DNA from: CAZQYB01 sp964582985 | Lineage (GTDB): Bacteria > Planctomycetota > Phycisphaerae > Sedimentisphaerales > Anaerobacaceae | DNA length: 64,000 nt | Assembly (NCBI GenBank): GCA_964582985.1 | Contig: CAZOUM010000005.1 | Span: 15,606-79,605, forward strand | Direction of reading: 5' to 3' | Part shown: positions 63,417 to 64,000 of the stretch, piece by piece | Layout: each line of letters opens with the position of its first letter | Numbering within the stretch: position 1 is the stretch's first letter | Notes under the pieces: model-generated | The model's input: the letters and a program-made list of their open reading frames with translations, nothing else | What the model was told of the DNA's origin: nothing | The model's database searches: none | Position numbers and translations under genes: made by a program

Positions 63417-63939
63417 ACCCCCAGAAAGTTAACTGACCGTGACGGTTAAGTCAAAGACTATTAAAAGTCATAAGTTAGGGGTCAGTTGTCAGGGGCCAGG
63501 GATGAGAGGGGAATGAGTTCAGGCTAATAAGAGCACAAGTCACAAGGGCACAAGTCGTATTGGGAGGAGAATTATATTCGTAGGCCAGATCCTTCGACTG
63601 CGCTCAGGATGACAACGGAGTGGGTCCCCGCTACCCGCCTTCGCGGGCACAAGCTAAGAACTGCGAGGATTCGGGAAATTCAGCGAGGCAAATTCCTTGT
63701 GATACGGAGAAAAATCAAAAATCAAGATGCAAATATCAAAATTACATATCAAAAATCATAAGTTAGGGGTCAGTTGTCAGGGGCCAGGGATCAGGGAGGA
63801 AATTCGAAGAAAAATCAAAAATCAAAATCGTAGGACTCGCTTCTCCTATGGAGTCCTTACGGACTAACAGGCGAATGTAAAATGCAAAATTGTGGAGGCC
63901 CTTCGGGCGGACTTTGATTGGGGGGGGTACGGATAGACA
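63417..63939 (+). repeat. Gene-free region with direct and dispersed repeats
   Basis: No gene visible. A 36-base block (starting TCATAAGTTAGGGG, ending GGGCCAGGGAT) is repeated identically at 63468-63503 and 63756-63791. ATCCTTCGACTGCGC followed by TCAGGATGA near 63589-63612 is a short imperfect palindrome found widely between bacterial genes. The rest contains AAAAATCA-type low-complexity words. Confidence 0.65.
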
Positions 63940-64000
63940 CGGGGCTTTTTTATATGCTAATTTCGCAGATACGTATTAAGTGATTAAGTAATTAAGTATG
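63940..64000 (-). repeat. Long repeat element, right copy (cut by window edge)
   Basis: Reverse complement of 54110-54170 with one mismatch in 61 (position equivalent to 54152). The copy continues past the window, presumably into the hairpin seen at the left copy. Confidence 0.85.

Noticed and set aside
61438..63432. A 664-codon plus-strand open frame opposite the kinase-like gene and pgpA
   Set aside because: It lies antisense to two genes with clear protein motifs and its product is a Pro/His/Arg-rich low-complexity shadow.

Overview
The window looks like part of a scaffold from an uncultured planctomycete of the Phycisphaerae type (inference, no ribosomal RNA present). Support comes from a PEP-CTERM sorting protein, secreted parallel beta-helix proteins with dockerin-like C-termini, an ECF sigma factor beside a giant membrane-anchored protein, TPR-rich envelope proteins, and two tubulin/FtsZ-like proteins instead of an ordinary ftsZ cluster. 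A run of 100 N at 27134-27233 marks a join between contigs. I saw no tRNA, rRNA, CRISPR array or transposase gene.

Layout. 1-5073 (minus): a secreted TPR protein cut by the window edge, murJ and a rodA/ftsW gene (peptidoglycan export and polymerisation). 5300-13570: surface and exported proteins (dockerin-like, PEP-CTERM, lipoprotein, type II pseudopilin, beta-helix protein) and a GT-C glycosyltransferase fused to TPRs. 13742-18053 (minus): a solute-binding lipoprotein, a hybrid histidine kinase and a response regulator, with no transporter. 18331-22966 (minus): an ECF sigma factor coupled to a 1,350-residue membrane-anchored protein ending in a redoxin fold without its cysteines. 23206-26239 (plus): gap, pgk, rpe. 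26663-30114 (plus): the two tubulin/FtsZ-like GTPases, one with a histone-H1-like tandem-repeat tail, each followed by the same hairpin. 30322-38520 (plus): accD, hisC, hisB, ispF, cysS, ruvC, ruvA, ruvB and a glycosyltransferase. 38603-50568 (minus): a membrane protein, then a long housekeeping gene run (recO, corC-like, ybeY, pgpH-like, phoH, cdsA, uppS, purA and two unknowns).

51064-64000 (minus) is accessory in character: a membrane protein of unknown role, an AAA ATPase paired with a TOPRIM-like protein (possible defence pair), a parallel beta-helix enzyme candidate, an AT-rich overlapping operon of five genes (DUF2334-type deacetylase, methyltransferase, GT2 glycosyltransferase, SMR-like small transporter, sugar/lipid-kinase-like protein) suggestive of a lipid-linked sugar pathway, a kinase-like multi-pass membrane protein with an internal tandem duplication, and pgpA. 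A 61-bp repeat lies in opposite orientations at 54110-54170 and at the right edge of the window. A 104-bp direct repeat, a copy of the 3' end of the kinase-like gene, brackets the beta-helix gene and AT-rich operon, so this block was probably inserted or rearranged.

The best candidate for an undescribed system is the tandem tubulin-like pair with nucleic-acid-binding-like tails. Next are the AT-rich glycan/lipid operon and the ATPase/TOPRIM pair. All assignments come from reading the sequence; no database search was run.
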